A stretch of DNA of 64,000 nt from Shewanella dokdonensis. GTDB taxonomy: Bacteria > Pseudomonadota > Gammaproteobacteria > Enterobacterales > Shewanellaceae. Under the pieces are notes generated by a model, which ran no database searches, was not told where the DNA came from, and worked only from the letters and a program-made list of their open reading frames with translations. The stretch lies in NCBI RefSeq assembly GCF_018394335.1, contig NZ_CP074572.1, positions 434,001-498,000 on the forward strand, read 5' to 3'. This document shows, one piece after another, positions 11,321 through 21,390 of this stretch (positions are counted from its first letter, which is position 1; every line of letters begins with the position of its first letter). A program made the position numbers and the translations under genes.

Positions 11321-11752
11321 TTAACGAGTACGTGGGCAGATTTCGTCAGCGGCAAAGAAATAAGCGATTTCACGTTCAGCAGATGCCAGTGCATCTGAAC
11401 CGTGAACGGCATTTTCATCGATGCTGTCAGCATAATCAGCACGCAGCGTACCGCGAGCAGCCTGCGCTGGGTTAGTAGCGCCCATGATTTCACGGTTTGC
11501 AGCTACTGCATTTTCGCCTTCCAGTACCTGAACCATGATAGGACCAGAAGTCATAAAGCTTACCAGTGCGCCAAAGAAAGGACGTTCGCTGTGTTCAGCG
11601 TAGAAACCTTCAGCCTGTTCTTTGGTCAGATGTACCATCTTGGCAGCGACGATTTTCAGACCAGCGCTTTCGAAACGGTTATAGATAGCACCAATGTGGT
11701 TTTTGGCAACGGCATCGGGCTTGATGATAGAAAAAGTACGTTCAATCGCCAT
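11321..11752 (-). CDS. ndk: Nucleoside diphosphate kinase
   Basis: Balances NTP pools by passing the gamma-phosphate between nucleotides through a phospho-histidine. It has 143 residues. It begins [15 protein letters not shown] and has NAVHGSDA with the catalytic His and [14 protein letters not shown] precedes the ATG. A TATAAT box on the minus strand (11793-11798) is a likely -10 element. Confidence 0.97.
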   Translation of the reverse strand: MAIERTFSIIKPDAVAKNHIGAIYNRFESAGLKIVAAKMVHLTKEQAEGFYAEHSERPFFGALVSFMTSGPIMVQVLEGENAVAANREIMGATNPAQAARGTLRADYADSIDENAVHGSDALASAEREIAYFFAADEICPRTR

Positions 11753-11792
11753 GACTAGGATCCTTAATCAGCGAGTTTCAAAATTCGCGCGG

Positions 11793-11821
11793 ATTATACG
11801 CAATAACTGTGACAAATCCTA
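11793..11821 (-). promoter_or_regulatory. Probable ndk promoter
   Basis: On the minus strand TATAAT (11793-11798) is preceded by TTAGGA at about 18 bases, 40 bases before the ndk start. The -10 is exact and the -35 weak. Confidence 0.45.
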
Positions 11822-11893
11822 ATCCAATCTCACAAACCGCAAGGATTATGCGAGATGGCAACCAGGTTTACCCTGACTAAAGGTTAAAAATCG

Positions 11894-11919
11894 CAAAGGA
11901 TGGCAAAAACCATCCTTTG
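11894..11919 (-). terminator. Terminator at the end of the isc operon
   Basis: A 10-bp stem CAAAGGATGG/CCATCCTTTG is followed on the minus strand by CGATTTTTAACC, just past the iscX stop. Confidence 0.75.
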
Positions 11920-11933
11920 TTGACGCCGGCTAT

Positions 11934-12131
11934 TTACTTCTCATCCATCCAACATTGCAGAATGGCTTCAAGGATCTGCTCATTACACCGCTGTGGATCA
12001 TCGTCAAAATCTTCCAGCGCTAAGATCCATTCATACAGGTCGGTAAACCGTACATTTTGTGGCTCTACCTCTGGATAGGCCTCGAGCAGTTCCAGCGCCA
12101 CATCCAACGAGTCAACCCATTTCAAAGACAT
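11934..12131 (-). CDS. iscX: Fe-S assembly protein IscX
   Basis: Small acidic protein (65 residues) that binds IscS and may carry or sense iron. It begins MSLKWVDSLDVALELLE and has the FTDLYEWI and LEDFDDDP segments typical of IscX. AGGAG precedes the ATG at 12131. It is the last gene of the isc operon, but a strong hairpin lies between fdx and this gene. Confidence 0.93.
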   Translation of the reverse strand: MSLKWVDSLDVALELLEAYPEVEPQNVRFTDLYEWILALEDFDDDPQRCNEQILEAILQCWMDEK

Positions 12132-12207
12132 AGGTTCTCCTAAGTTGTCCATTCGCTATTGATAGTGTAGCGTTAACTGGACTATATCGTTGTTTATCAT
12201 TGCGAAA

Positions 12208-12234
12208 ATAAAGCCGGTCAGTGACCGGCTTTAT
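12208..12234 (-). terminator. Hairpin between fdx and iscX
   Basis: A 10-bp stem ATAAAGCCGG/CCGGCTTTAT with a seven-base loop is followed on the minus strand by TTTTCGC, immediately after the fdx stop. It probably reduces transcription into iscX. Confidence 0.7.
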
Positions 12235-12239
12235 CGTTA

Positions 12240-12575
12240 TCAGCCTTCGCTGACCTGATTCACTGTATATTTGGGAATTTCTACCACCAAATCTTCGTCG
12301 GCTACCTTTGCCTGACAGGACAAGCGGCTTTCCGGTTCGAGCCCCCAAGCTTTATCCAGCATATCGTCTTCCAGATCATCGCTCGGTTCCAAGTTATTGA
12401 AGCCTTCCCGCACAATCACATGGCAAGTAGTACAAGCGCAGGACTTCTCGCAGGCATGTTCTATCTGGATACCATTGCGTAAAGCCGCATCCAGGATTGA
12501 TTCTCCGGTCTTGGCTTCTACTACCGCACCATCGGGGCATAGCTCCTCGTTGGGCAAAAACACTATCTGAGGCAT
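12240..12575 (-). CDS. fdx: ISC-type [2Fe-2S] ferredoxin
   Basis: Electron donor for Fe-S cluster assembly. It has 111 residues with the cluster ligands in CEKSCACTTC plus a fourth Cys in RLSCQAKV. It lies directly after hscA (8-base gap), as in other isc operons. Confidence 0.96.
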   Translation of the reverse strand: MPQIVFLPNEELCPDGAVVEAKTGESILDAALRNGIQIEHACEKSCACTTCHVIVREGFNNLEPSDDLEDDMLDKAWGLEPESRLSCQAKVADEDLVVEIPKYTVNQVSEG

Positions 12576-12583
12576 GATTTCAC

Positions 12584-14441
12584 CTATATCTTGTCAACCG
12601 ACTGACCTTTCAGTGCGGTCTTAATTGAATTATCCATCCTTCTGGCAGCAAAGTCCTGGGTGGCAGCATCCACTTTTTCAATGGCGGATTTAATCGCATC
12701 AGCATCGTCGCCGACAGCAGCGCTATCCAGTGCCGCAATGGTACTGTCAATCACGGCTCGCTCGGCGGCGGTCAATAAGTCACCGTCTTGCTGCAACGCT
12801 GAGTTTAATGACTCAATCACCCGCGCCGCCTCCACCCGTTGCTCGGTAAGCATGCGCAGTTCAATATCCGCCTTGGCATAGGTCATGGAATCTTTGATCA
12901 TGCCAGCAATCTCATTCTCAGAAAGCCCGAATGAGGGTTTCACCTGAATACTGGACTGGATGCCAGTGGACTTCTCCATTGCAGTCACACTCAATAAGCC
13001 GTCGGCATCAACCTGGAATGTCACCCGAATATGCGCGGCCCCTGCCGCCATTGGCGGAATACCTTTAAGCGTAAACCGGGCAAGTGAGCGGCAATCGGCC
13101 ACCAGTTCACGTTCGCCCTGTACCACATGAATCGCCATCGCGGTTTGGCCATCTTTGAAGGTGGTAAATTCCTGCGCTCTGGCAACGGGAATAGTCGTAT
13201 TGCGCGGCACAACTTTTTCAACCAAGCCGCCCATGGTTTCAATCCCCAGTGACAACGGGATCACATCCAGTAACAACAGTTCGGAATCGGGTTTATTGCC
13301 GACTAAAATATCCGCCTGAATAGCAGCGCCGATAGCAACCACTCGGTCGGGATCAATGCTGGTCAGTGGCGGCTTACCAAAAAGTCACCAACCTGTTCAC
13401 GCACCAATGGCACGCGAGTCGAGCCGCCGACCATGACGGTTTCGAGAACATCACTGGCATCAACCCCAGCATCGCGTAATGCTTTACGGCAACTACTGAT
13501 GGTTTTACGAACCAATGACAAAATAAGCGCATCAAACTCGCTGCGCGAGATATCACACTGTAACGGCTGAGCCTCAACGGTTAATGTCGCCGTTACGCTA
13601 TCAGCCTGACTCAGCGCTTCTTTCACACGCCGGGCTTCCATCAGCAACTGGCGTTCCTGTTGCCGATTAAGTTCGGTGAGCCCCAACCGTTGCCGCAGTG
13701 CTTCTGCTAGCAAATGATCAAAATCATCGCCGCCTAAACGCGAGTCACCACCGGTTGCCAGCACTTCAAATACGCCCCGATTCAGTCGCAGGATGGAGAT
13801 GTCAAAGGTGCCACCACCGAGATCGTAAACAGCGATAACGCCTTCCTGACCAGAATCTAAACCATAAGCGATTGCCGCGGCTGTCGGTTCATTTAACAGC
13901 CGTAATACTTTGACGCCCAACAAACTGGCAGCGTCTTTGGTCCCTTGGCGTTGAGCATCATCAAAATAGGCTGGGACGGTAATCACCACCCCTTCTAGCT
14001 CGCCACCTAAGGTTGCCTCTGCCCGCGCGATTAAGGGCCGCAAAATCTCTGCTGACACCTGAATCGGATTAACTTTACCGGCGCTGGTCACAAATACCGG
14101 TAAGCCATTGTCGCTGGCTTCAAAATGATAGGGAAACGCTGCTCGCCTTGCTGCACATCGGCTAGTGAACGTCCCATAAAACGCTTGACCGAAACAATGG
14201 TATTTTCAGGATCTAGCGCAGAATTAGTCAGGGCTTGCTCGCCAACCGTCAGGCCGTCAGCGCCATAATGCACCACCGATGGCAGCGCGTGTCGGCCGAC
14301 TTCATCAGGTAATGTGGTTGCCTGACCACTGCGCACTGACGCCACCAGCGAATTCGTGGTTCCCAGGTCAATACCAGCGGCCAGCTTGTGTTGATGAGGA
14401 GCGGCCATCTGGCCGGGTTCAGCAATCTGCAAAAGTGCCAT
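12584..14441 (-). CDS. hscA: Hsp70-type chaperone HscA (two frameshifts)
   Basis: Chaperone ATPase that, with HscB, helps transfer clusters from IscU. The ATPase domain shows [26 protein letters not shown] and VGGSTRVP, followed by a substrate-binding domain ([17 protein letters not shown]). The frame breaks at a G3 run (14131-14133) and an A5 run (13379-13383). Adding one base at each restores [11 protein letters not shown] and [18 protein letters not shown] and gives 619 residues. Both breaks look like base-run miscalls. It lies between hscB and fdx. Confidence 0.95.
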
Positions 14442-14524
14442 AATGTTCCATTCTAGGTTAAAAAATTGGCCCAATCAGATTGAGCCAATTCATTGTGCTT
14501 CACGCCAGAAAACTCGCAATGGAC

Positions 14525-15049
14525 TTAGTCGTATAAAGCGTCCTGAATGCGCGTCAACTCATCTTGCAATTTTGCCATGAATTTAAGTTTTCTGACCTGA
14601 TCAGCAGCTAAAATTGCTGCTGTTGTCTGTTCATCTGCCAATTGTTGACGCAGGTTTTCCTGTAGCTGTTGCCGGTACTGTTTGAATTCAGTTTCCAATG
14701 CCGCAATATCCGCTTCAATATTGTCACTGCCACGCAGTTCTGCCAATGCTTCGCGCCACTCCAACTGCTGCATCAAAAAGCTGCTGTCTTTCATGGTGGT
14801 GGATTCATTATCAATATCGATGCCACGCAGCAATAGCATATGCTCAGCACGACGGATAGGATCCTTCAGTGTCTGATAGGCATCATTGACTTGGGCCGTT
14901 TTCGATATTGCTAACAGTTTCTGTTGCTCACCGGCGTTAGCGAATTTATCTGGGTGTACCGCCTTTTGCAGTTCCCGATAACGATTCGCTAACTCAGCAA
15001 CATCAATATCAAAACGTTGAGGGATTTCAAACAGCTCAAAATAGTTCAT
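14525..15049 (-). CDS. hscB: J-domain co-chaperone HscB
   Basis: Brings IscU to HscA and stimulates its ATPase. It has 174 residues. The N-terminal J domain carries the HPD motif (VHPDKFA, about residue 33) and the C-terminal helical domain binds IscU. It lies between iscA and hscA in the operon. Confidence 0.96.
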   Translation of the reverse strand: MNYFELFEIPQRFDIDVAELANRYRELQKAVHPDKFANAGEQQKLLAISKTAQVNDAYQTLKDPIRRAEHMLLLRGIDIDNESTTMKDSSFLMQQLEWREALAELRGSDNIEADIAALETEFKQYRQQLQENLRQQLADEQTTAAILAADQVRKLKFMAKLQDELTRIQDALYD

Positions 15050-15073
15050 CAGCGTACTACGGTTGCGGTCTGC

Positions 15074-15400
15074 TTAAACAGTAAAGCTCTCGCCACAACC
15101 ACACTCCCCTTTGGCATTTGGGTTATTGAACTTAAAACCTTCGTTAAGACCTTCCTTGACAAAATCCAGCTCAATCCCCTGCAGGTAAATCAGACTTTTG
15201 GCATCAACAATAATGTTGACGCCATCGATCTCAAATACCTCATCGTCTTCGTTAAGCTCATCAACGAATTCCAAGACATAAGCCATACCACTGCAGCCGG
15301 AGGTCTTTAAGCCCAAACGCAGGCCAACCCCTTTTCCACGGTTTTGCAGAAAAGTACGTACTCTATCCGCCGCTGCAGGCGTCATTGATATTGCAGCCAT
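15074..15400 (-). CDS. iscA: Iron-sulfur carrier IscA
   Basis: A-type cluster carrier of 108 residues. It has the conserved ligand cysteines in [13 protein letters not shown] and the C-terminal ECGCGESF. I chose the ATG at 15400 with GGGAG six bases upstream; the frame extends a few codons further. The gap to iscU is about 14 bases. Confidence 0.96.
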   Translation of the reverse strand: MAAISMTPAAADRVRTFLQNRGKGVGLRLGLKTSGCSGMAYVLEFVDELNEDDEVFEIDGVNIIVDAKSLIYLQGIELDFVKEGLNEGFKFNNPNAKGECGCGESFTV

Positions 15401-15414
15401 GTCAACTCCCGGCA

Positions 15415-15798
15415 TTACTTCTGTTGCTTGGATTTGTATTCTTCCAACGCCGCCTTGATGGCGTCTTCTGCCAGGATTGAACAGTGGATCTTCACCGGAG
15501 GTAATGCCAGCTCTTCAGCAATGTCAGTATTCTTGATTGCGGCGGCTTCCTCTACAGACTTGCCTTTCACCCATTCGGTGACCAGCGAGCTAGAGGCAAT
15601 CGCGCTACCACAGCCATAAGTTTTGAACTTGGCATCTTCAATAATGCCGTTGTCATTGATCTTCAGCTGCAGCTTCATCACATCGCCGCATGCAGGAGCC
15701 CCGACCATCCCGGTCACAACGGAAGGATCATTCTTATCGAACGTACCAACGTTGCGAGGGTTTTCGTAGTGGTCAATTACTTTTTCACTGTAAGCCAT
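15415..15798 (-). CDS. iscU: Fe-S cluster scaffold IscU
   Basis: Scaffold on which [2Fe-2S] clusters are built. It has 127 residues with the three ligand cysteines in [22 protein letters not shown] and [15 protein letters not shown], and the LPPVK site recognised by HscA. Confidence 0.98.
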   Translation of the reverse strand: MAYSEKVIDHYENPRNVGTFDKNDPSVVTGMVGAPACGDVMKLQLKINDNGIIEDAKFKTYGCGSAIASSSLVTEWVKGKSVEEAAAIKNTDIAEELALPPVKIHCSILAEDAIKAALEEYKSKQQK

Positions 15799-15833
15799 AT
15801 TACCGCTCCAAATTCATCTGTCTGCTGGGAAAA

Positions 15834-17047
15834 TTAGTGGGCTGCCCACTTCACCTGATTGAGGTCTACCCCATCCTTGAACATCTCCCACAAAGGAGAC
15901 ATCTCCTCAGCTTGCCGATAGAACTCTTGATAGTTTCTATCGCGTAATCAATCTCTTCTTCTGTGGTGTAACGGCCGATGGTGAAGCGGATTGAGCTGTG
16001 TGCCATTTCATCGTTCAGTCCTAGCGCCCGCAGCACATAGCTGGGTTCCAGACTGGCAGAGGTACAAGCAGAACCAGAAGATACCGCCAGGTCTTTCAGC
16101 GCCATCATCAGTGATTCACCTTCAACATAAGCAAAGCTGACATTCAGGCTGCCACAGAAGCGGTGTTCCATATCACCATTGACATAAGTTTCTTCGATAT
16201 CTTTAATGCCATTCCACAGCTTGTCACGCAGATAACGGATACGTTGGTTATCAGATTCCATTTCTGCTTTAGCAATCGCCGCCGCTTCACCCAAGCCAAC
16301 AATCTGATGTGTAGGCAAGGTACCGCTACGCATGCCGCGTTCATGACCACCACCGTGCATCTGGGCTTCCAGACGGATACGTGGTTTACGCCGAACATAC
16401 AGGGCACCAATCCCTTTAGGACCATACATTTTGTGGCCGGAGATGGAGATCAGGTCAACCTTGGTCTGCTGCACATCCAGAGGCAGTTTACCTGCACCTT
16501 GGGCAGCATCAACGTGAAACACAATGCCTTTGCTGCGACACAGTTCACCGATAGCATCAATGTCCTGCACCACACCAATTTCGTTATTAACGTACATGAT
16601 GCTGACCAGAATGGTGTCATCCCGCATCGCGGCTTCAATACGTTCCAGGGGGATCAGGCCGTTGCTGTCAGGATCGAGGTAAGTGACCTCAAAACCGTCA
16701 CGTTCGAGATGACGGCAAGTATCCAATATGGCTTTGTGCTCGGTCTTGCTGGTAATAATGTGTTTGCCTTTTTTCTGGTAAAAATAGGCCACACCTTTAA
16801 GTGCCAGATTGTCAGACTCAGTTGCACCAGAGGTAAATACAATTTCACGGGGATCGGCATTAATCAGATCCGCAACCTGATTACGGGCGATGTCTACCGC
16901 CTCTTCAGCCTGCCAACCGTAACGGTGAGAACGGGATGCGGGGTTACCGAATACGCCGTCCATAGTCATGTACTGTGCCATTTTTGTAGCAACCCGAGGG
17001 TCAACTGGGGTTGTTGCGGCATAATCCAAATAAATAGGAAGCTTCAT
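15834..17047 (-). CDS. iscS: Cysteine desulfurase IscS (frameshift near the C-terminus)
   Basis: PLP enzyme that supplies sulfur from cysteine. It has the PLP lysine in [12 protein letters not shown], the active Cys in [14 protein letters not shown] and the usual N-terminus [10 protein letters not shown]. The frame breaks at a CC pair (15905-15906, plus strand). One more base restores [20 protein letters not shown] and a 404-residue protein, the E. coli length, ending at 15834. Confidence 0.97.
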
Positions 17048-17130
17048 TACACACTCCGTACTGCGCAGTCTCTGTTGAGGCTACATACAACGTACAATTA
17101 TCATTATTTATGGTTTACACAGAGTTGGCC

Positions 17131-17595
17131 TTAGGCACTGATCCTCTGTTGTTCCTGATGCATCTGATCCTGCTTAACGGAGATATACTGCACATCGCGT
17201 TTCTGCATCAACGCCGCAAGACTGATACCATTTAAAAAATCAGAAATCTGTTTACTCAAATCTCCCCAAAGAGAATGAGTCAAACAACGGGTGCCACTTT
17301 GGCAGTTAGACTGCCCTTGGCAGCGAGTAGCATCTACCGATTCATCTACGGCATTGACTACCATACCCACTGAAATATCGGTAGCTTCCCGTCCAAGACG
17401 ATAACCACCACCTGGGCCGCGAACACTGGCTACCAGCCCCTGTTTTCTCAGTTTGGCAAAAAGTTGTTCAAGGTAAGATAAAGAAATGCCCTGCCGCTCA
17501 GAGATATCTGCGAGAGGTACAGGTCCCTGAGCCGAGTGGATGGCAACATCCAGCATTGCAGTGACCGCGTAACGACCTTTAGATGTCAGTTTCAT
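17131..17595 (-). CDS. iscR: Rrf2-family Fe-S regulator IscR
   Basis: [2Fe-2S]-sensing repressor of the isc operon. It has 154 residues: an N-terminal winged helix ([35 protein letters not shown]) and three cluster cysteines in [14 protein letters not shown] chose the ATG at 17595, matching the family start. An IscR box lies 43-67 bases upstream, consistent with autoregulation. Confidence 0.97.
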   Translation of the reverse strand: MKLTSKGRYAVTAMLDVAIHSAQGPVPLADISERQGISLSYLEQLFAKLRKQGLVASVRGPGGGYRLGREATDISVGMVVNAVDESVDATRCQGQSNCQSGTRCLTHSLWGDLSKQISDFLNGISLAALMQKRDVQYISVKQDQMHQEQQRISA

Positions 17596-17637
17596 TAATA
17601 CACCACAGCTCTTGATTGGAGATGTCTGGATTTCATC

Positions 17638-17662
17638 ATACCCTAGTATTTTAGTCAACTAT
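17638..17662 (-). promoter_or_regulatory. Type 1 IscR-binding site
   Basis: On the minus strand this 25-bp element starts ATAGTTGACTAAAAT and ends GGGTAT. It matches the type 1 IscR consensus ATASYYGACTRWWWYAGTCRRSTAT except within the second AGTC. It sits upstream of iscR, where autorepression is expected. Confidence 0.75.
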
Positions 17663-17787
17663 AAATCCAACTTTAACGCTAGGATGATGGCCCAATTTCT
17701 TGACGAATACCCTGACGGCTTGGTCGGATATTTAACATTTTTAGCCGCCAGGATTCAATGCTGTGAGTTCACATTTAGCTATAAAAG

Positions 17788-18609
17788 TCAGATTTCTGGG
17801 TCAAAAGCATCAAGTGCTTGCTGGCGCTTCTCTGCGGCGGCAAGTTCTGCTTCGCAAAAATCCCCAACATCCAGTTGTGGCAATCTTTCGGTACAGACCG
17901 CGCCGCCCATGCCCTGAATGGCTTGGCATAGTTCCGCAACTTTGGAGTCCATCAAATGCATATGATCCAGCATCTGACCAATCGCGTTAGCGACCGGATC
18001 TGGATTATCGGGGGATACCGCATAAGCATCGAATCCATACTTCTTCGCCATGGCATTGCGACGTTCGCTCTTCTCTTTCGACTGCACAGTGGCAACGGTC
18101 ACAGCTCGACCAGGAATACCAACCACTGTGGTATCTTTCGGTACATCTTTGACCACAACAGAGTTTGACCCCACCCGCGCACCATCGTGCATGGTGATAG
18201 GCCCAAGCACCTTAGCGCCGGCACCGATAACCACATTGTTGCCCAATGTTGGATGGCGTTTCCCCGCTTTCCAAGTGGTTCCACCTAATGTAACACCATG
18301 ATAAAGCGTGCAATCATCACCAATTTCGGCCGTTTCACCAATCACCACGCCCATTCCATGGTCAATAAAGAAACGGCGGCCAATCACCGCCCCTGGATGA
18401 ATTTCCACCCCGGTAGCCCACCGCGCAAACGTGGATAAGCAACGTGCCAGAAAATAAAATTTAGCCATCCACAACTTGTGACTGACACGATGCATCCAAA
18501 TGGCATGCATGCCTGGGTAATTGAGCAGGATTTCCAGCGCACTACGCGCGGCAGGATCCCGATGATAGATGGACTGAATATCCTCTCTAATTCTTGATAT
18601 CACACCCAT
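17788..18609 (-). CDS. cysE: Serine O-acetyltransferase CysE
   Basis: First step of cysteine synthesis, making O-acetylserine. It has 273 residues with an N-terminal helical domain and a left-handed beta-helix of hexapeptide repeats ([51 protein letters not shown]). It lies next to iscR, linking cysteine supply with cluster assembly by position only. Confidence 0.96.
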   Translation of the reverse strand: MGVISRIREDIQSIYHRDPAARSALEILLNYPGMHAIWMHRVSHKLWMAKFYFLARCLSTFARWATGVEIHPGAVIGRRFFIDHGMGVVIGETAEIGDDCTLYHGVTLGGTTWKAGKRHPTLGNNVVIGAGAKVLGPITMHDGARVGSNSVVVKDVPKDTTVVGIPGRAVTVATVQSKEKSERRNAMAKKYGFDAYAVSPDNPDPVANAIGQMLDHMHLMDSKVAELCQAIQGMGGAVCTERLPQLDVGDFCEAELAAAEKRQQALDAFDPEI

Positions 18610-18622
18610 TTGTGTTCCTCGG

Positions 18623-19360
18623 CTACTCTTTATTGCCTGGTTTATCGACTATTTTCTTTTCAATCGAGGTCAGGATCCCACGTAAAATGTTGAGTTCCTG
18701 AGTTTCGATTTGCGCCTTAGTAAACAACCGCCGCAGTTTTTGCATCACCTGCCCGGGATGATTTTTGATGATAAATCCGGTTTTCTGCAATGTGCGCTGC
18801 AGATGTTCATAAAAACGCTCATGATCTTCAGCAGACGGGTATTCCATAGGCTCGGCTGTTTGGGGCTGCACTTGCTGCAAATGTGCCATACGCGTTTCAT
18901 AACACACAATTTGTACCGCCTGCGCCAGATTCAACGAGCTGTATTCTGGATTGGCCGGAATGAACAGATGATAATTACATTTTTGCAATTCTTCATTACT
19001 CAACCCATTGCGTTCACGGCCAAACACCATAGCAACCGAGCCATGTTGGCTTTGCAGCGCCAGTTTTTCAGCGGCTTCCCGAGGCTCCAACACCGGCCAT
19101 TCTAAAGTGCGGCTACGAGCGCTAGTCGCAACAACTAGGCCACAGTCGTGGATAGCCTCATCCAGAGTATCCACTTTAACTAACGTTTTAAGAATATCAG
19201 ACGCCCCGGCCGCCAAAGCGATGGACTGTCCGTCTGGCTCTACCTGAGGATCCACCAGATAAAGGGAAGATAATCCCATAGTTTTCATGGCCCTGGCGAC
19301 GGATCCGATATTTCCCGGATGCGTGGTCCCCACCAACACCACACGAATATTGCTGAGCAT
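18623..19360 (-). CDS. trmJ: tRNA (cytidine/uridine-2'-O-)-methyltransferase TrmJ
   Basis: SPOUT methyltransferase for position 32 of tRNA. It has 245 residues, begins [26 protein letters not shown] (with IRVV) and has the knot motifs [13 protein letters not shown] and [17 protein letters not shown] chose the ATG at 19360. It is followed 13 bases later by cysE and is divergent from suhB. Confidence 0.93.
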   Translation of the reverse strand: MLSNIRVVLVGTTHPGNIGSVARAMKTMGLSSLYLVDPQVEPDGQSIALAAGASDILKTLVKVDTLDEAIHDCGLVVATSARSRTLEWPVLEPREAAEKLALQSQHGSVAMVFGRERNGLSNEELQKCNYHLFIPANPEYSSLNLAQAVQIVCYETRMAHLQQVQPQTAEPMEYPSAEDHERFYEHLQRTLQKTGFIIKNHPGQVMQKLRRLFTKAQIETQELNILRGILTSIEKKIVDKPGNKE

Positions 19361-19439
19361 GAAGATAACTGTCGAATCAAAAAAACAGGTGGCGGATATT
19401 ACCATACCCACCAATTTTTTAAGACAGAAAAATCGGCAG

Positions 19440-19467
19440 TTGCCATCTTAATTAGGCAGGGTATAAT
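19440..19467 (+). promoter_or_regulatory. Sigma-70 promoter for suhB
   Basis: TTGCCA (19440-19445), a 16-base spacer and TATAAT (19462-19467) lie about 40 bases before the suhB start codon. Confidence 0.65.
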
Positions 19468-19508
19468 GCCGCGGTTATTTTTCGTTCTTTTACATCCAGG
19501 GGATTGCA

Positions 19509-20308
19509 ATGCATCCGATGCTCACTATTGGTGTGCGCGCCGCACGTGCCGCAGGCCAAGTTATTATGCGTGGTTTTTCTGAGTTAGACCGGGTTCAGGT
19601 CGACGCCAAAGGTCTGAATGATTTTGTGTCTAATATCGATAAAGAAGCCGAAGCGGCGATTGTTTATCAGATCCGTAAGTCTTATCCAGATCATACTATT
19701 ATTGGTGAAGAAAACGGCGAAAACCGCGGTGAGAATCAAGATTACATGTGGATTGTAGACCCGCTGGATGGCACCAATAACTTTGTTAAAGGCCTGCCCC
19801 ATTTCTCAGTATCCATCGCATTGCAACACAAAGGCAAAACCGAAGTTGCCGTGGTTTATGACCCAATACGTGATGAACTGTTTACGGCAGTTCGCGGCCA
19901 AGGTGCCAAGCTGAACGACTTCCGCCTACGTGTTAACAACCCTGTTGATTTAAGCCATAGCCTAGTGGCAACCGGCTTCCCATTTAAAGCACGCCAACAT
20001 ACCGAAACTTATCTGAAGCTGTTTGCAGAAACCTTCACCATTTGTGCCGACATCCGCCGTGCAGGTTCAGCAGCACTGGATCTGTGTTATGTAGCGGCTG
20101 GTCGCGTTGATGCCTTTTTGAAATTGGTCTCAAACCTTGGGATATTGCCGCAGGCGATCTGATTGTGCGTGAAGCGGGTGGTACCGTTACCGATCTTTCT
20201 GGTGGCTACAAATACCTGACCTCTGGCCATGTTGTTGCTGGTGGCCCAAAAACCACCTCATTGTTGGTAAAAAGTTTCCGACCACTGCTGAGCGAAGCCC
20301 TCAAGTAA
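19509..20308 (+). CDS. suhB: Inositol-1-monophosphatase SuhB (one frameshift)
   Basis: Mg-dependent inositol monophosphatase that in E. coli also acts in rRNA antitermination complexes. It shows IIGEENGE, the metal-binding WIVDPLDGTNNFVKG and the C-terminal WDIAAGDLIVREAGG. The frame breaks at a T5 run (20115-20119). One more T restores VDAFFEIGLKPWDIAAG and 266 residues. AGGGGA precedes the ATG. Confidence 0.96.
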
Positions 20309-20326
20309 GCGATGGTTGATGACCAG

Positions 20327-20352
20327 AAAAACCGCCGCTTGGCGGTTTTTTT
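20327..20352 (+). terminator. Terminator after suhB
   Basis: The stem AAAAACCGCC/GGCGGTTTTT with a GCTT loop is followed by more T's. Confidence 0.9.
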
Positions 20353-20485
20353 ATTTGCCGTTGCCCCCATTAGCATTACAAATATTTAACCATATGAAAA
20401 TTTGTGAGACACATCACGCACTTTTCCATGCCCAGCGACACCGCTTTTGTCGATAATAACCCCATTATCTTTTGTTGGAGTTTTC

Positions 20486-20890
20486 ATGGAATTATATCGG
20501 AAGTATGGCTCCAGAAGTCTAAAGGCCGTCGAGCATTTGGTACTGATATTAATTGCCTTTGCTACCATAGTGGCGATTGGTCAAGAAGTCTTTCACCTGA
20601 TTGATATGCGCTCAGTGGAGCTGGCGGATCTGCTGTTACTCTTTATCTATTTGGAAGTGCTGGCGATGGTAGCCAATTATGCCGAATCGGGTAAATTACC
20701 CGTGCGAATGCCGCTCTATATCGCGATTGTCGCACTGGCACGGTATCTGATATTGGATATGAAAGCGATGGAAGACTGGCGGGTGCTAGCCGTGTCGCTG
20801 TCAACACTGGTACTGGCGAGCACGGTTGTGGTGATCCGCTGGGGGCAAATCAAAATGCCTTATCCGAAGAATCAGGATTACGATAACTAA
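20486..20890 (+). CDS. psiE: PsiE-like phosphate-starvation-inducible membrane protein
   Basis: A 134-residue protein with about four hydrophobic segments (AVEHLVLILIAFATIVAIG, LADLLLLFIYLEVLAMVANY, MPLYIAIVALARYLI, LAVSLSTLVLASTVVVI). This pattern and the MPLYIAIVALARYLILD segment match PsiE. Its function is unknown. I chose the ATG at 20486 with GGAG upstream; the frame is open further upstream. No phosphate-box is obvious. Confidence 0.75.
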   Translation: MELYRKYGSRSLKAVEHLVLILIAFATIVAIGQEVFHLIDMRSVELADLLLLFIYLEVLAMVANYAESGKLPVRMPLYIAIVALARYLILDMKAMEDWRVLAVSLSTLVLASTVVVIRWGQIKMPYPKNQDYDN

Positions 20891-20895
20891 CATTC

Positions 20896-20920
20896 AGCCC
20901 GGTCACTTGCCGGGCTTTTT
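20896..20920 (+). terminator. Terminator after psiE
   Basis: The stem AGCCCGG/CCGGGCT with a seven-base loop is followed by TTTT. Confidence 0.85.
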
Positions 20921-20949
20921 GATCTTACTAATGTTTATCTATTAGGTAG

Positions 20950-20977
20950 TTGGTGAAAATCTGTTCTGTGCTATGTT
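20950..20977 (+). promoter_or_regulatory. Possible promoter of the PilZ gene
   Basis: TTGGTG, a 16-base spacer and TATGTT lie about 40 bases before the PilZ start. Both boxes are imperfect. Confidence 0.35.
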
Positions 20978-21017
20978 TAACGAGCTGAGTCATTTGACGA
21001 GATGATGGGAACCAATT

Positions 21018-21320
21018 ATGGGTGATGATAACGTTGAAAGCTTTAAAGAAAGGCGAGCATCGCTAAGGGTTGATCTCGAAGCAGAAGAGATCCGCATTAA
21101 CTGGCAGGACAAAGAAGAAAAACCGCATAGCGACACAGCTATCTGCATTGATTTATCTCGCAAAGGTCTACTACTTGAATACCGTCAACCATTTATCACT
21201 GGCACCTTGCTTGAGGTGACCTTTAACAGTGGTAGCGATGCCCAGAACATAGTCAAAGGGCAAGTATGTCGTTGTACTGAGAGCCAAACCGGCTACCGCA
21301 TCGCGCTGCAATTATTTTAG
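21018..21320 (+). CDS. PilZ-domain protein (possible c-di-GMP receptor)
   Basis: A single-domain protein of 100 residues. It carries the two c-di-GMP-binding signatures of PilZ: an arginine motif ERRASLRV (about residue 11) and DLSRKG (about residue 45, D/NxSxxG). Binding of c-di-GMP is inferred from these. What it controls is unknown. It lies 70 bases upstream of a ParA-like gene and may share a transcript with it, although that gap holds its own -10-like box. Confidence 0.8.
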   Translation: MGDDNVESFKERRASLRVDLEAEEIRINWQDKEEKPHSDTAICIDLSRKGLLLEYRQPFITGTLLEVTFNSGSDAQNIVKGQVCRCTESQTGYRIALQLF

Positions 21321-21348
21321 TCAGCGTACGATTTTTACCGACTGTTCT

Positions 21349-21368
21349 ATACTTTAGCGACTAAGTAT
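21349..21368 (+). promoter_or_regulatory. Inverted repeat upstream of parA-like gene
   Basis: ATACTT and AAGTAT are arranged as an inverted repeat with an 8-base spacer. They overlap a TATACT box and lie 22 bases before the ParA start. It could be an autoregulatory operator for the downstream pair; this is inference. Confidence 0.35.
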
Positions 21369-21390
21369 CTAATGCTCTGGGAGAAAATCT

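Noticed and set aside
16163..17134. A 323-residue open frame on the plus strand
   Set aside because: It lies wholly antisense to iscS and has no domain or ribosome-binding site; it is a shadow of the real gene.
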